This document shows positions 43,881 to 52,010 of a stretch of DNA of 64,000 nucleotides, one piece after another. A program made the position numbers and the translations under genes. A model generated the notes under the pieces. The model had not been told where the DNA came from, searched no databases, and saw only the letters and a list, made by a program, of their open reading frames with translations. This DNA is from Clostridia bacterium (GTDB lineage Bacteria > Bacillota_A > Clostridia > UMGS1883). Every line of letters begins with the position of its first letter. Positions within the stretch are counted from its first letter, which is position 1. The DNA lies in assembly GCA_017467965.1 (NCBI GenBank), contig JAFUJZ010000008.1, positions 1 to 64,000 on the forward strand, given 5' to 3'.

Positions 43881-44696
43881 ATGTCAAACATAATTCATAT
43901 AACAGATTTTGATGATCCTCGCCTTGACGTCTACGCACGTCTTACCGAAGCACAGCTTCTAAACCGCGAATTTCCTTCCGAGGGGCTTTTCATTGCCGAA
44001 AGCCCTAAGGTAATCGAAAGGGCTCTTGATGCAGGTTACGAGCCCGTCTCCGTTTTGGTTGAGACAAGCTGTATAAAAGGCGAAAGCGAGCAGGTTTTGT
44101 CCAGAGTCGGTGATATTCCCGTTTTTACCGCACCTATGGAGGTTTTAAAAAACCTCACAGGCTACCTTTTAACCCGCGGGCTCCTTTGTGCCATGCGCCG
44201 TCCAATGTTAAAGAAAGTGTCTGACGTAATTAAAAATGCAAGCCGCATTGTCATATTGGAAGAGGTTATGAACCCTACAAACGTGGGTGCAATTTTCCGT
44301 TCTGCGGCAGCACTGGGCATGGACGCAGTGCTTTTGACCCCCGGGTCTTCTAATCCATTATACCGCCGCAGTGCACGTGTAAGCATGGGCACGGTCTTCC
44401 AGATTGACTGGACAATCCTCCCCTCATGGGACCATGAAACTGTTGAAGCCTTGCGAAAAGAAGGCTTTAAAACAGTTGCAATGGCACTTTGCGACGATTC
44501 TGTCTCTATAGACGATAAAAAGCTCAAAGAGGAAGAAAAACTTGCCATAATCCTCGGCACCGAGGGCGACGGCTTGAAAAACGAAACAATAGCTGACTGT
44601 GACTATACTGTAAAAATCCCCATGTATCATGGTGTTGATTCACTAAACGTAGCGGCAGCAAGTGCCGTTGCTTTCTACGAACTAAAAAAGCGCTGA
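43881..44696 (+). CDS. SpoU/TrmH-family RNA 2'-O-methyltransferase
   Basis: A 271-residue SPOUT enzyme with a substrate-binding N-terminal domain (about 1-105; GLFIAESPKVIERALDAGYE) and the knotted methyltransferase domain. Its three family motifs are EEVMNPTNVGAIFRSAAALG, AIILGTEGDGL and IPMYHGVDSLNVAAASAVAFYE. RNA target (rRNA or tRNA) cannot be decided from sequence. AAGGAG lies seven bases before the ATG. It is monocistronic on the plus strand. Confidence 0.93.
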   Translation: MSNIIHITDFDDPRLDVYARLTEAQLLNREFPSEGLFIAESPKVIERALDAGYEPVSVLVETSCIKGESEQVLSRVGDIPVFTAPMEVLKNLTGYLLTRGLLCAMRRPMLKKVSDVIKNASRIVILEEVMNPTNVGAIFRSAAALGMDAVLLTPGSSNPLYRRSARVSMGTVFQIDWTILPSWDHETVEALRKEGFKTVAMALCDDSVSIDDKKLKEEEKLAIILGTEGDGLKNETIADCDYTVKIPMYHGVDSLNVAAASAVAFYELKKR

Positions 44697-44714
44697 CTGT
44701 GTCAGCGTTTTTTT
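44691..44714. terminator. Terminator between the SpoU methyltransferase and spoIVB
   Basis: CGCTGAC pairs with GTCAGCG around TGT, then eight Ts; it overlaps the methyltransferase stop codon. Confidence 0.84.
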
Positions 44715-45897
44715 AGTTACCACTTGCTTCAATCATATTTTCAATAAAAATTCCGTATCCTTTTGTAGGGTCGTTTACGAGTACATGGGTCACCGCACCT
44801 ATCAGCTTACCGTCCTGTAGTATCGGGCTTCCGCTCATGCCCTGCACAATGCCTCCGGTTTTACTTATCAGCTCGCTGTCTACAACCTCTATCAAAATCC
44901 CTTTTGCAGGGTTTTTGCTCTTCGGCGATACCTTGGTTATTTTTATTTCGTAATCCTTTACAGTTTTTCCATCAAGACTGACACGTATATACGCCTTGCC
45001 TTTTTTTATGTCGTTTTTATGACCGAGCTTTACGGTATTTGTGGTAAGAACATCATTCGCTATGCCGAAAATCCCCTCCGCTTCGTTTTTTGCTATATAT
45101 CCTAAAACTCTCGCATTAGGATAAAAAACACCCTTAAGCTCGCCCGGTGTACCCTTTGTGCCTTTTTCTATCCCGCCGACGGAGCATTCTTCAATACTGC
45201 CTTTTAAAACGTCAAATTTTACCCCCGTGTCAACATCGCTGACAGCATGTCCCAGTGCGCCAAAGGTTTTGCTCTCAGGGTCAATATAGGTAAGTGTGCC
45301 TATCCCTGCCGTGCTGTCACGCACCCATAAGCCTATCTTCTTAATTCCGTCATATTCCGACGTTTCTGGTGTTATTTTTACCTTTCTTGTTTTTTCGTTT
45401 GATTTAATTTCAAGCTCTATTTCACCTTGACTTTTTGCCACCTTTTCGGAAAATTCCTCGGGTGTTCCCACTTTTGTTGAGTTTATCATTGTTATTATAT
45501 CGCCGGGTTTAATCCCTGCCTTTTCGGCAGGCGATTTTCCGTTTTTATTTATCCTTCCTGTTGCCACAACCACAAGTCCGTCTGAATACAGCCTTATCCC
45601 CACAGCCTGTCCGCCCACGATAACCTCGTCATCCTCAACAACTTTTACCGTAACGGATTTGTAAGGTATTCCGAAAATCGTTGCCGACGCCTGATAGTCC
45701 CCCGTTTTGCGAGGGACTATTGCACCGTGCAATGTTTCGACCGAATTATCCGACAAAACTATTTTTGACACATTGTTTGTTTGCCATTTTCTGTCTTTAT
45801 ACAATATCACCGTATCGGGCATGGCTATGTATGCCCATACGAGAGTTATAACCAAAGCCAGCGCACAAACTGCGCTGATTATTTTTGCCTTTTTCAT
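44713..45897 (-). CDS. spoIVB: SpoIVB serine peptidase
   Basis: A 394-residue sporulation protease. An N-terminal membrane helix (about 5-27) holds it in the forespore membrane, a PDZ domain (about 105-180; GKSPAEKAGIKPGDIITMIN) follows, and the S55 peptidase domain has the catalytic His in GALGHAVSDVDTG and Ser in GGIVQGMSGSPILQDG. It is made in the forespore and cleaves SpoIVFA to let SpoIVFB activate sigma-K (family knowledge). It starts 36 bases after pdaA, and I see no separate promoter, so the two are probably co-expressed. Confidence 0.96.
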   Translation of the reverse strand: MKKAKIISAVCALALVITLVWAYIAMPDTVILYKDRKWQTNNVSKIVLSDNSVETLHGAIVPRKTGDYQASATIFGIPYKSVTVKVVEDDEVIVGGQAVGIRLYSDGLVVVATGRINKNGKSPAEKAGIKPGDIITMINSTKVGTPEEFSEKVAKSQGEIELEIKSNEKTRKVKITPETSEYDGIKKIGLWVRDSTAGIGTLTYIDPESKTFGALGHAVSDVDTGVKFDVLKGSIEECSVGGIEKGTKGTPGELKGVFYPNARVLGYIAKNEAEGIFGIANDVLTTNTVKLGHKNDIKKGKAYIRVSLDGKTVKDYEIKITKVSPKSKNPAKGILIEVVDSELISKTGGIVQGMSGSPILQDGKLIGAVTHVLVNDPTKGYGIFIENMIEASGN

Positions 45898-45933
45898 CTA
45901 TTAAAATCCTTCCACATAGGAAAGAATAAGTTA

Positions 45934-46767
45934 TTATCCTATGTATTCATCAAGGCTTAGGAACTCGTAGCCCGCCTTTCTTGCATCATCAATTATGTCG
46001 CCTAAGGCATTTGCATTGTCACAGCTTACTGCATGCAGTAGTATGACGCATCCGGGATGAATATTTTCCATTGTTTTATTATATGCGTAATCCGCACCTC
46101 TTTGTTTATCACGGTACCAATCGTCATACGCAAAAGACCAGAAAACATTTGTATAACCGAGGTTTTTTGTCACCGCCAGTGTTTTTTCGCTGTAAGCCCC
46201 TTCGGGCGGGCGGAAATACTTCATATGCTTTCCGTATCTTGCATAAAAAGCCCTGTCAAGACTTAAAACCTCTCTTTCAACACTTTCGACATCTTTAAGA
46301 TTTGGCACACAAGGATGGTTCATGGTATGGTTTCCAACAATATGCCCCTCGTCTACCATTCTGTCAATCAATTTCTTTTCGCTTTTGAAATAGTCCCCCG
46401 TAATAAAAAATGCAGCTTTTACGCCTTTTTCCTTTAAAACATCAAGGATTTTTCCCGTCTGACCGTTTTCATAGCCCTCGTCAAACGTCAGATATAAATA
46501 TTTTGTCTCCGCAGCCCCCATATATATACATCCGTATTTATCCATAGCGTCCGTCTGCTCCGCTGTAAATTCAGGACGCTCGGGTGCATTTCGCCTCATT
46601 CCCCAGCTTTGCTTTTCACCCGACAGATTTTCCATGTAATTTTTTTCAAAGAAAACCGTTTCTTGTTTTTCTGTAGGCAAATCGGGCTCTTTATTTGTCG
46701 GCTTGCTTTCCGTCCTGGCGCATCCCGACAAAATAAGACAAATTAAAACAACAAAAATTTTTAACAA
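45934..46767 (-). CDS. pdaA: PdaA-like polysaccharide deacetylase lipoprotein (spore cortex)
   Basis: A 277-residue exported deacetylase. A signal peptide ends in lipobox LSGC. The NodB-fold domain (about 90-275) has YLTFDEGYENG, the metal-binding GNHTMNHP (His-x3-His) and FRPPEGAYSE. The DEGYENG form is typical of PdaA, which removes acetyl groups from muramic acid on the way to the delta-lactam of spore cortex. The only usable start is a TTG (46767) five bases after GGGGTG, right at the edge of the secF terminator hairpin. A sigma-F/G-like promoter is embedded there. It is followed by spoIVB, another forespore gene. Confidence 0.9.
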   Translation of the reverse strand: MLKIFVVLICLILSGCARTESKPTNKEPDLPTEKQETVFFEKNYMENLSGEKQSWGMRRNAPERPEFTAEQTDAMDKYGCIYMGAAETKYLYLTFDEGYENGQTGKILDVLKEKGVKAAFFITGDYFKSEKKLIDRMVDEGHIVGNHTMNHPCVPNLKDVESVEREVLSLDRAFYARYGKHMKYFRPPEGAYSEKTLAVTKNLGYTNVFWSFAYDDWYRDKQRGADYAYNKTMENIHPGCVILLHAVSCDNANALGDIIDDARKAGYEFLSLDEYIG

Positions 46768-46768
46768 A

Positions 46769-46801
46769 AAAACACCCCGTATTTATAATACGAGGTGTTT
46801 T
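46769..46801 (-). terminator. Terminator of secDF with a promoter inside
   Basis: AAAACACCCCGTAT pairs with ATACGAGGTGTTTT with one mismatch around TTATA. On the minus strand it is followed by TTTTTTTG, where the pdaA TTG start lies. Confidence 0.82.
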
Positions 46802-46812
46802 AAAAAATATTC
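46784..46812 (-). promoter_or_regulatory. Candidate forespore (sigma-F/sigma-G) promoter of pdaA-spoIVB
   Basis: GAATA (46808-46812), 17 bases, TATTATA (46784-46790) on the minus strand fits the sigma-F/G pattern of G(A/T)ATA and xATnnTA. The -10 lies in the end of the 5' arm and loop of the secF terminator, so the transcript would begin in the 3' arm, only 10-15 bases before the start codon. Confidence 0.5.
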
Positions 46813-46820
46813 TCAAATAA

Positions 46821-47858
46821 TTACTTACGAGCTTTCTTAGCATTATCGCTTGCATCCTTCCAGAACGCCCAGAATGTGGGAGCAACGAAAAGAGAAGAAT
46901 AAGCACCGCAAACGATACCAACGATAATGGGAAGAGCAAATTCTCTGATAGAAGATACGCCCAATACGTAAAGAGCACCGATTGTGAAGAGTGTTGTAAG
47001 AGAAGAGAACAATGTTCTTGTGTAGCTTGTTGTGATAGCCTTATCAGCCTTAACATCATAGCTTTCCTGTCTCATAAGCTTGTTGTTTTCACGAACACGG
47101 TCAAATACAACAATAGTAGCGTTGATAGAGTAACCGATAATTGTGAGAACAGCTGCAACAAAGCTTGTGTTCATTGTATGCTGGAAAAGAGCATAGAAAC
47201 CGAACATGAGAAGTACGTCATGTGCAAGTGCCATAACCGCACACACACCGCTCTTGAAGTCGAAACGGATGCTGATGTAAATAAGCATAAGCACTACTGC
47301 AAGAAGTACAGCCTTGAATGTGTCTGCAATAAGACGACCGCTTGTTGTACCCTTAACAGTGTTGATACCGATAGAATCAGCAAAAGCCTGAGCTACAGTA
47401 TTTACTACAGGAGCTTCGGGAGCAGTCTCTGTTACTGCATCAGTACTAGCTTCTTCTACAACGTCTGTAGCTGCTTCTTCTACGGGTGCCGAAGCTGTTT
47501 CTGTCACTGCTTCAACAGTTTCGCCTGTAAAATAAGCTACAATACCGTCAAAAAGTGCAATCTGCTCAGCGTCTGTAAGAACGCTTGTCTTAATAGATAC
47601 GCCAACGCCGTCATTAAGAGACTGAATCTGGCTGTCAGCGGAAGGATTAGCCTTTTTAACAAGGGCCTCCATATCCTTTTCGAGCGCATCTGAATACTCA
47701 AAGCCTGCGGGCAACTGATCAATAGTAAATGTTGTACCGCCTGTAAAGTCAATACCAAGGTTAAAGCCTCTGATTGCCATTGACAAAATGGAAACCACGA
47801 TAAGGACGATAGAAATTATAAAAAATACTTTTTTATGTGCACAAGGATTTTTAAACAT
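46821..47858 (-). CDS. secF: Preprotein translocase subunit SecF with an acidic insertion
   Basis: A 345-residue, six-helix membrane protein that helps SecYEG export with SecD. GFNLGIDFTGGTTF after helix 1 and IGYSINATIVVFDRVRENNK in the C-terminal part are diagnostic. Unlike typical SecF, the first extracytoplasmic loop carries a low-complexity stretch (about 111-155) rich in Ala, Thr, Val and Glu, with repeated EAVTETA- and DVVEEAS-like units. The ATG overlaps the secD stop (TAATG) and has AAAGGAGGG upstream within secD. Confidence 0.96.
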   Translation of the reverse strand: MFKNPCAHKKVFFIISIVLIVVSILSMAIRGFNLGIDFTGGTTFTIDQLPAGFEYSDALEKDMEALVKKANPSADSQIQSLNDGVGVSIKTSVLTDAEQIALFDGIVAYFTGETVEAVTETASAPVEEAATDVVEEASTDAVTETAPEAPVVNTVAQAFADSIGINTVKGTTSGRLIADTFKAVLLAVVLMLIYISIRFDFKSGVCAVMALAHDVLLMFGFYALFQHTMNTSFVAAVLTIIGYSINATIVVFDRVRENNKLMRQESYDVKADKAITTSYTRTLFSSLTTLFTIGALYVLGVSSIREFALPIIVGIVCGAYSSLFVAPTFWAFWKDASDNAKKARK

Positions 47859-49174
47859 TATGCGTCCCTCCTTTTCGAAGCACCGTAAACCCACGGATTT
47901 TTAATACCAAAGCCTACCATATTCTTGAGAAGGAACTTTGTAAGGAATACTGCTGTAAGAAGGCTGACAACAACACCGATGAAGAGTGTTTCAGCAAAGC
48001 TCTTGATTGTACCTGTACCGAAAATGTAAAGCACAACGCAAGTGATAAGTGTAGTTACGTTAGAGTCGATAACGGCTGTAAGAGCACGCTTGAAGCCACT
48101 ATCTACGCTTGCGCCTACGCTCTTGCCTGCATTGAGTTCGTCCTTAATTCTTTCGAAGATAACAACGTTAGCGTCAACCGCCATACCAATAGAAAGGATA
48201 ACACCTGCAATACCGGGAAGTGTAAGAGTTGTTACGTAAGGAATATTTCTGTAGAAACCTGTCATGATAAGGCATACGATAGCAACATATGCAATCAAGG
48301 ATACGTCTGCTACCAAGCCGGGAAGACGGTATACAATAAGCATGAAGAGCATAACAAGAATAATACCTACGATAGCTGCGAGCATGGAAGAATCAAAAGC
48401 TTCCTTACCAAGTGTAGCACCGATAGTCTGCTGTTCTGCAACTGTAAGAGAGAAGGGAAGACGACCGGAGTTGATAACGTTTGCAAGGTCTTCTGCATCT
48501 TCCTGTGTAAAATCACCTGTGATTACACAAGTGTCGGAATCGATAACTTCCTTAACAGAGGGCATAGAATAGGGAACACCGTCCATGCAGATTGCGATAA
48601 AGTTCATACCGCTGCCGGAGAGTGCTACAGCGTTCTGTGTAGCTTCCTTAAACTTTTCACGACCCTTGTCTGTGAGTGTAAGCTGTACATAGTAGCCCTG
48701 ATTGCCGTAATCGTCAACCTGACCGAAAGTAGCCATAGCCTTCTGAACGTGCTCAGAGTCACCTTCCATTACAACTTCACCGTTAGCATTCATAAACTGA
48801 AGTGCTGCAGTCTGACCGATAAGTGCTACTGCTTCGTTTGAATCGTCAACGTTGGGCAACTCAACACGGAGTGAATAACCGCCCTGCTGAGCGATTGTAG
48901 CTTCGCTCTGACCTATACTGTCAAGTCTCGCTCTGATGATACCTTCTGCAGCGTCAATCTGTTCTGCAGATACTTTGCTGACGTCTTCCACATCGGGTTC
49001 AAACACGATGTAGCTACCGCCAACAAGTTCAAGTCCCTGCTTAACGCCATATTCTTTGTCGTCAATCGCGGGGATTCTGAATTTGCCGATTCTCACATCG
49101 CCGAATACAGCTGCTGCCATACAAACGATAAGAATCATTACCAGCGCAAATGAAATAATGTTTTTTGCTTTCAT
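47858..49174 (-). CDS. secD: Preprotein translocase subunit SecD
   Basis: A 438-residue membrane protein. GLELVGGSYIVFEP after helix 1, GFTL-like TGDFTQEDAEDLANVINSGRLP in the P1 domain, and AVDANVVIFERIKDELNAGK are characteristic. It uses the proton or sodium gradient in late stages of protein export with SecF. First of the pair, with its own promoter 48-76 bases upstream of the start. The neighbouring SCIFF genes are often found beside secDF in Clostridia (recalled, not checked). Confidence 0.97.
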   Translation of the reverse strand: MKAKNIISFALVMILIVCMAAAVFGDVRIGKFRIPAIDDKEYGVKQGLELVGGSYIVFEPDVEDVSKVSAEQIDAAEGIIRARLDSIGQSEATIAQQGGYSLRVELPNVDDSNEAVALIGQTAALQFMNANGEVVMEGDSEHVQKAMATFGQVDDYGNQGYYVQLTLTDKGREKFKEATQNAVALSGSGMNFIAICMDGVPYSMPSVKEVIDSDTCVITGDFTQEDAEDLANVINSGRLPFSLTVAEQQTIGATLGKEAFDSSMLAAIVGIILVMLFMLIVYRLPGLVADVSLIAYVAIVCLIMTGFYRNIPYVTTLTLPGIAGVILSIGMAVDANVVIFERIKDELNAGKSVGASVDSGFKRALTAVIDSNVTTLITCVVLYIFGTGTIKSFAETLFIGVVVSLLTAVFLTKFLLKNMVGFGIKNPWVYGASKRRDA

Positions 49175-49221
49175 TTGTTTTTTCCTCCTTGTAATTTGTG
49201 GTTATTAAATAACTAACCTAT

Positions 49222-49250
49222 ATTATATAAATTTTAACGGGTTTAGTCAA
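49222..49250 (-). promoter_or_regulatory. Sigma-A promoter of secDF
   Basis: TTGACT (49245-49250), 17 bases, perfect TATAAT (49222-49227) on the minus strand. Confidence 0.82.
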
Positions 49251-49286
49251 CCCTTTTTGCGTTTTTTCGGGGTTTAATCCCTTAAA

Positions 49287-50645
49287 TTATTCTTCATCAA
49301 GAGCCTCACGTGCCTTAATTGCGATAGCACATTCCACTCTCTTCTTTTCCATTTCGCAAGCAAGCTTATAAGGCTTGTTGATAGAACCGTTCATGCTTAT
49401 TGCATTAGCCGCACAGCCGCCTGAGCAATAAAATCTTGCCCAACAGGTTGCACAGTCTTCCTTTGTGTAAATATTGCTCTTTACAAACACGTCGCGGATA
49501 TCCTTATCAATAGTGCCCTCAAAAACATCACCCATTTTGTATTTGGGGTCATTTACGAACTGATGACAGGGATAAATATCACCCGAGGGAGTAACTGCCG
49601 CATATTCGTGACCTGCACCGCAGCCGGAAAGCATCTTGTATGCACAGGGACTTTCATGCAAATCAATCATATAGTGGAAAAAGTTGAACCATTTACCATT
49701 CTTTCTCGCATCTAAAATCCTCTCGGCAAGACGATCATACTCTTCAAAGATGCGGGGCAAATCTTCTTCGCGAAGAGCGTAGTCCTCTTCTTCCTTTGCA
49801 ACAACGGGTTCAACGCTTATCTGCTCAAAGCCCAAGTCTGCAAGGTGCATAACGTCCTCGCTAAAGTCAAGATTATCACGAGTGAAAGTACCGCGGACAT
49901 AGTAGTTTTCCTGGTTACGGCTTTCGGCAACCTTTTTGAACTTGTCAACGATTGAGTCATAACAGCCTGAGCCGTCAACACGTACACGCACTTTATCATG
50001 AACTTCTTTTCTGCCGTCAATGGAAAGCACGATGTTGCCCATATTTTCGTTTATGTAGTCAATTTTCTTATCGTCAAGCAAAAGTCCGTTTGTTGTAATT
50101 GTGAAACGGAAATTCTTTCCGTGTTTTTCACCTTCCTGCTTTGCATACTCGGTAATTTCCTTAACTACTTCAAAATTCATAAGCGGTTCGCCGCCAAAGT
50201 AGTCAATTTCAATATTGCGTCTTGCGCCACTCTCACGTATTACAAAGTCGATAGCCTTTTTGCCTACCTCTGCACTCATAATCTCGCGCTTGCCCATGTA
50301 TTCACCGCCGTGAGCAAAGCAGTAACGGCAACGAAGGTTGCAGTCATGTGCAATGTGAAGACAAAGCGCTTTTATAACAGATTTCTTTTCCTTATGCTCT
50401 GCAAGAGGCTTGTATATATCCTTTGTAAAAAGCTGATGATTTTCACGCAGCTCTTCCAACTCTGCCAGAGCTTCTTGGTGCTCTTTATCAAAACAACCTG
50501 CTGCCTTTGCGCCCTCTGTATCAAATACGCCGTCTTCCGAGAAAAAGTCAAGCATACGATAAGAAATATCGTCTAAAATATGTACGCTACCGCTGCATAC
50601 GTCAAGAGCACACTTGACACCCAGGTTTTCAAACTTATGTACCAT
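49287..50645 (-). CDS. scfB: Radical SAM/SPASM thioether maturase of the SCIFF peptide
   Basis: A 452-residue enzyme that installs a Cys-to-Thr-type thioether link in the SCIFF peptide. An N-terminal RiPP-recognition-like region (about 1-90) precedes the radical SAM core with Cys102, Cys106 and Cys109 in HDCNLRCRYCFAHGGEY. EIDYFGGEPLMNFE is the SAM-binding region. The C-terminal SPASM domain holds two auxiliary iron-sulphur clusters (CGAGHEYAAVTPSGDIYPCH; CATCWARFYCSGGCAANAIS). It lies 178 bases after the precursor gene scfA, with RNA hairpins in between. AGGAG precedes the ATG. Close family member of Tte1186/CteB. Confidence 0.96.
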   Translation of the reverse strand: MVHKFENLGVKCALDVCSGSVHILDDISYRMLDFFSEDGVFDTEGAKAAGCFDKEHQEALAELEELRENHQLFTKDIYKPLAEHKEKKSVIKALCLHIAHDCNLRCRYCFAHGGEYMGKREIMSAEVGKKAIDFVIRESGARRNIEIDYFGGEPLMNFEVVKEITEYAKQEGEKHGKNFRFTITTNGLLLDDKKIDYINENMGNIVLSIDGRKEVHDKVRVRVDGSGCYDSIVDKFKKVAESRNQENYYVRGTFTRDNLDFSEDVMHLADLGFEQISVEPVVAKEEEDYALREEDLPRIFEEYDRLAERILDARKNGKWFNFFHYMIDLHESPCAYKMLSGCGAGHEYAAVTPSGDIYPCHQFVNDPKYKMGDVFEGTIDKDIRDVFVKSNIYTKEDCATCWARFYCSGGCAANAISMNGSINKPYKLACEMEKKRVECAIAIKAREALDEE

Positions 50646-50667
50646 AATTTCATCTCCTATACAACAT

Positions 50668-50695
50668 AAAATCTCAGGAAAAATCCTGAGATTTT
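50668..50695 (-). other. Hairpin just upstream of the scfB ribosome site
   Basis: AAAATCTCAGG pairs with CCTGAGATTTT around a 6-base loop on either strand. No T tract follows before the scfB start, so it may limit, not end, transcription, or stabilise the maturase message. Confidence 0.65.
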
Positions 50696-50760
50696 ACAAA
50701 CGTTTTAAAAATCATCTAAACACAGCCGTCAAAAGAGACCGATAAGTGTTCAGATTGTCT

Positions 50761-50808
50761 TTTTATCTGCCGAGAGCTATGCTTATTGCACCGCCTTGGC
50801 AGATAAAA
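50761..50808 (-). other. Intergenic stem-loop between scfA and scfB
   Basis: TTTTATCTGCC (50761-50771) pairs perfectly with GGCAGATAAAA (50798-50808) around a 26-base loop. It lies 16 bases past the scfA stop, where a peptide gene followed by its enzyme often has an attenuator or processing site. Confidence 0.65.
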
Positions 50809-50823
50809 TGGCAAGATGGGCGC

Positions 50824-50979
50824 TTAGCGACCTCTTTTGCCTTTCTTTTCGCATTTCTGGTTAGCCACAGTACAAGAAGTCTTGCATGCGCTCTGGCAGG
50901 ATGTCTGGCATTCGCCACAGCCGCCGTTTTCTACACTAAGAGCAAGGTTTGCTGCATTTAAAGTCTTAACGTGCTTCAT
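50824..50979 (-). CDS. scfA: SCIFF ribosomal peptide precursor (six cysteines in forty-five residues)
   Basis: A 51-residue peptide: MKHVKTLNAANLALSVENGG is the leader, then a Cys-rich core with cysteines at 21, 24, 28, 32, 36 and 43 (CGECQTSCQSACKTSC) and a basic end. This is the almost invariant SCIFF family of Clostridia, modified by the adjacent radical SAM enzyme. Its role in the cell is not established. The true start is the ATG with AAGGAGG nine bases upstream; longer in-frame readings are not supported. A strong promoter lies 53-81 bases upstream. Confidence 0.96.
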   Translation of the reverse strand: MKHVKTLNAANLALSVENGGCGECQTSCQSACKTSCTVANQKCEKKGKRGR

Positions 50980-51031
50980 AAAAAATGTCCTCCTTATAAA
51001 ATCGGAAATCTCCGAATATAGTATTTCTTGC

Positions 51032-51060
51032 ATTATAGCACATCTTTTTCCAAATTGCAA
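51032..51060 (-). promoter_or_regulatory. Sigma-A promoter of scfA
   Basis: TTGCAA (51055-51060), 17 bases, perfect TATAAT (51032-51037) on the minus strand; the leader holds a small TCGGA/TCCGA hairpin before the ribosome site. Confidence 0.82.
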
Positions 51061-51068
51061 TATTTTTT

Positions 51069-51464
51069 TCACCTTTTGGAGAGATTAATTCCGACAATTC
51101 CGCCCACAGTACCCGAGAGAACACAGTAGCCTATCATTTTGAGTGTATCTATGGTAAAGGTTATGCCTCCGAAAAGTATAGCCCCTAAAAGATAAACCAA
51201 AAGCATATAGCCACCGCCTGCTATTGCGCCTGTTATAAAACCTTTTTTGCCGGTAGTTGATGCCGAAAACAGCCCCGCCATAAAAACTGACAAATAATTA
51301 AGTACATAAACACACGGCGTTACAGCGTCTTCGGGCAATGGCGTATAGCATACCGCAAGGGCAAGCACTGCCATAAGTATAACCGTAATCAGAAACGCCG
51401 TCAGTACCGTTTTAAAAATCCCCTTAACCGTGCTTATCACATTTTTTTCACTTTGAAACTCCAT
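51069..51464 (-). CDS. Small membrane protein, TIGR04086-like
   Basis: A 131-residue membrane protein with four predicted helices: about 17-40 (VLTAFLITVILMAVLALAVC), 50-68, 75-100 (GKKGFITGAIAGGGYMLLVY) and 108-128, ending GGIVGINLSKR. It matches my memory of the TIGR04086 (YrzE-like) family often encoded beside SCIFF genes; the function is unknown. The ATG at 51464 has GAGGTGA upstream and is preferred to a longer reading. It lies next to the scfA promoter. Confidence 0.78.
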   Translation of the reverse strand: MEFQSEKNVISTVKGIFKTVLTAFLITVILMAVLALAVCYTPLPEDAVTPCVYVLNYLSVFMAGLFSASTTGKKGFITGAIAGGGYMLLVYLLGAILFGGITFTIDTLKMIGYCVLSGTVGGIVGINLSKR

Positions 51465-51489
51465 ACCGTCACCTCTTTGTAAAATGTAT

Positions 51490-51750
51490 TCACATTGTGA
51501 CGATAAATTCCTCCGAAACATCAAATAAATTTTTTAGTGTAACATTTCTTTCATACAGATAATCGCACAATCTTTCAGCTTCCTTTAAATCAGGTGAAAA
51601 ATCGTCAATTTCCCGTCTTCTGTCGACTGTTCTTACCCCAACGTTATACATAACGCACCCAAAAATATCGCTCTCCTTTTCTTTAACGTAGTAACAGATT
51701 TCCTCACGTACACCGTCCTTTATGACGGTAAGCTTTCTTTCGTATTTCAT
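51490..51750 (-). CDS. Small conserved protein, DUF6514-like
   Basis: An 86-residue soluble protein: KYERKLTVIKDGVREEICYY at the start, FGCVMYNVGV in the middle and SPDLKEAERLCDYLYERNVT followed by LKNLFDVSEEFI at the end. It resembles a small clostridial family I recall as DUF6514, with no known activity. Two adjacent ATG codons follow GGAGG; the second has the better spacing. It precedes the TIGR04086-like gene by 25 bases. Confidence 0.7.
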   Translation of the reverse strand: MKYERKLTVIKDGVREEICYYVKEKESDIFGCVMYNVGVRTVDRRREIDDFSPDLKEAERLCDYLYERNVTLKNLFDVSEEFIVTM

Positions 51751-51974
51751 CATTTGCCTCCTTTGTTTTTGCGCTGAGTATAATCTCTACGCTCAAAATG
51801 GTAAAGAGACAGATATTTGCACGGATTTATTTCCAGTTTTTTCCTCGATTTGGTTGCTTTTTTACAAGTTTTTTGCACTTTAGCTTAACACTTTTGTAAT
51901 ATTTTATTTTTCACCATTTTAATTTTCCCCTTATTCAAGGAATTTTTACTCTCGTTTATTTGTCTCGCGCACAA

Positions 51975-52010
51975 AAAAAATGTGCATGCAAGTTTGCATG
52001 CACATTTTTT
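51975..52010 (-). terminator. Terminator of the RNase J gene
   Basis: A 17-bp perfect stem, AAAAAATGTGCATGCAA with its complement, around a 2-base loop; it overlaps the stop codon. Confidence 0.88.

Noticed and set aside
50824..51072. 82-residue reading of the SCIFF gene from an upstream ATG
   Set aside because: That ATG lies upstream of the predicted transcription start and lacks a ribosome site; the internal ATG follows AAGGAGG and gives the exact SCIFF leader.
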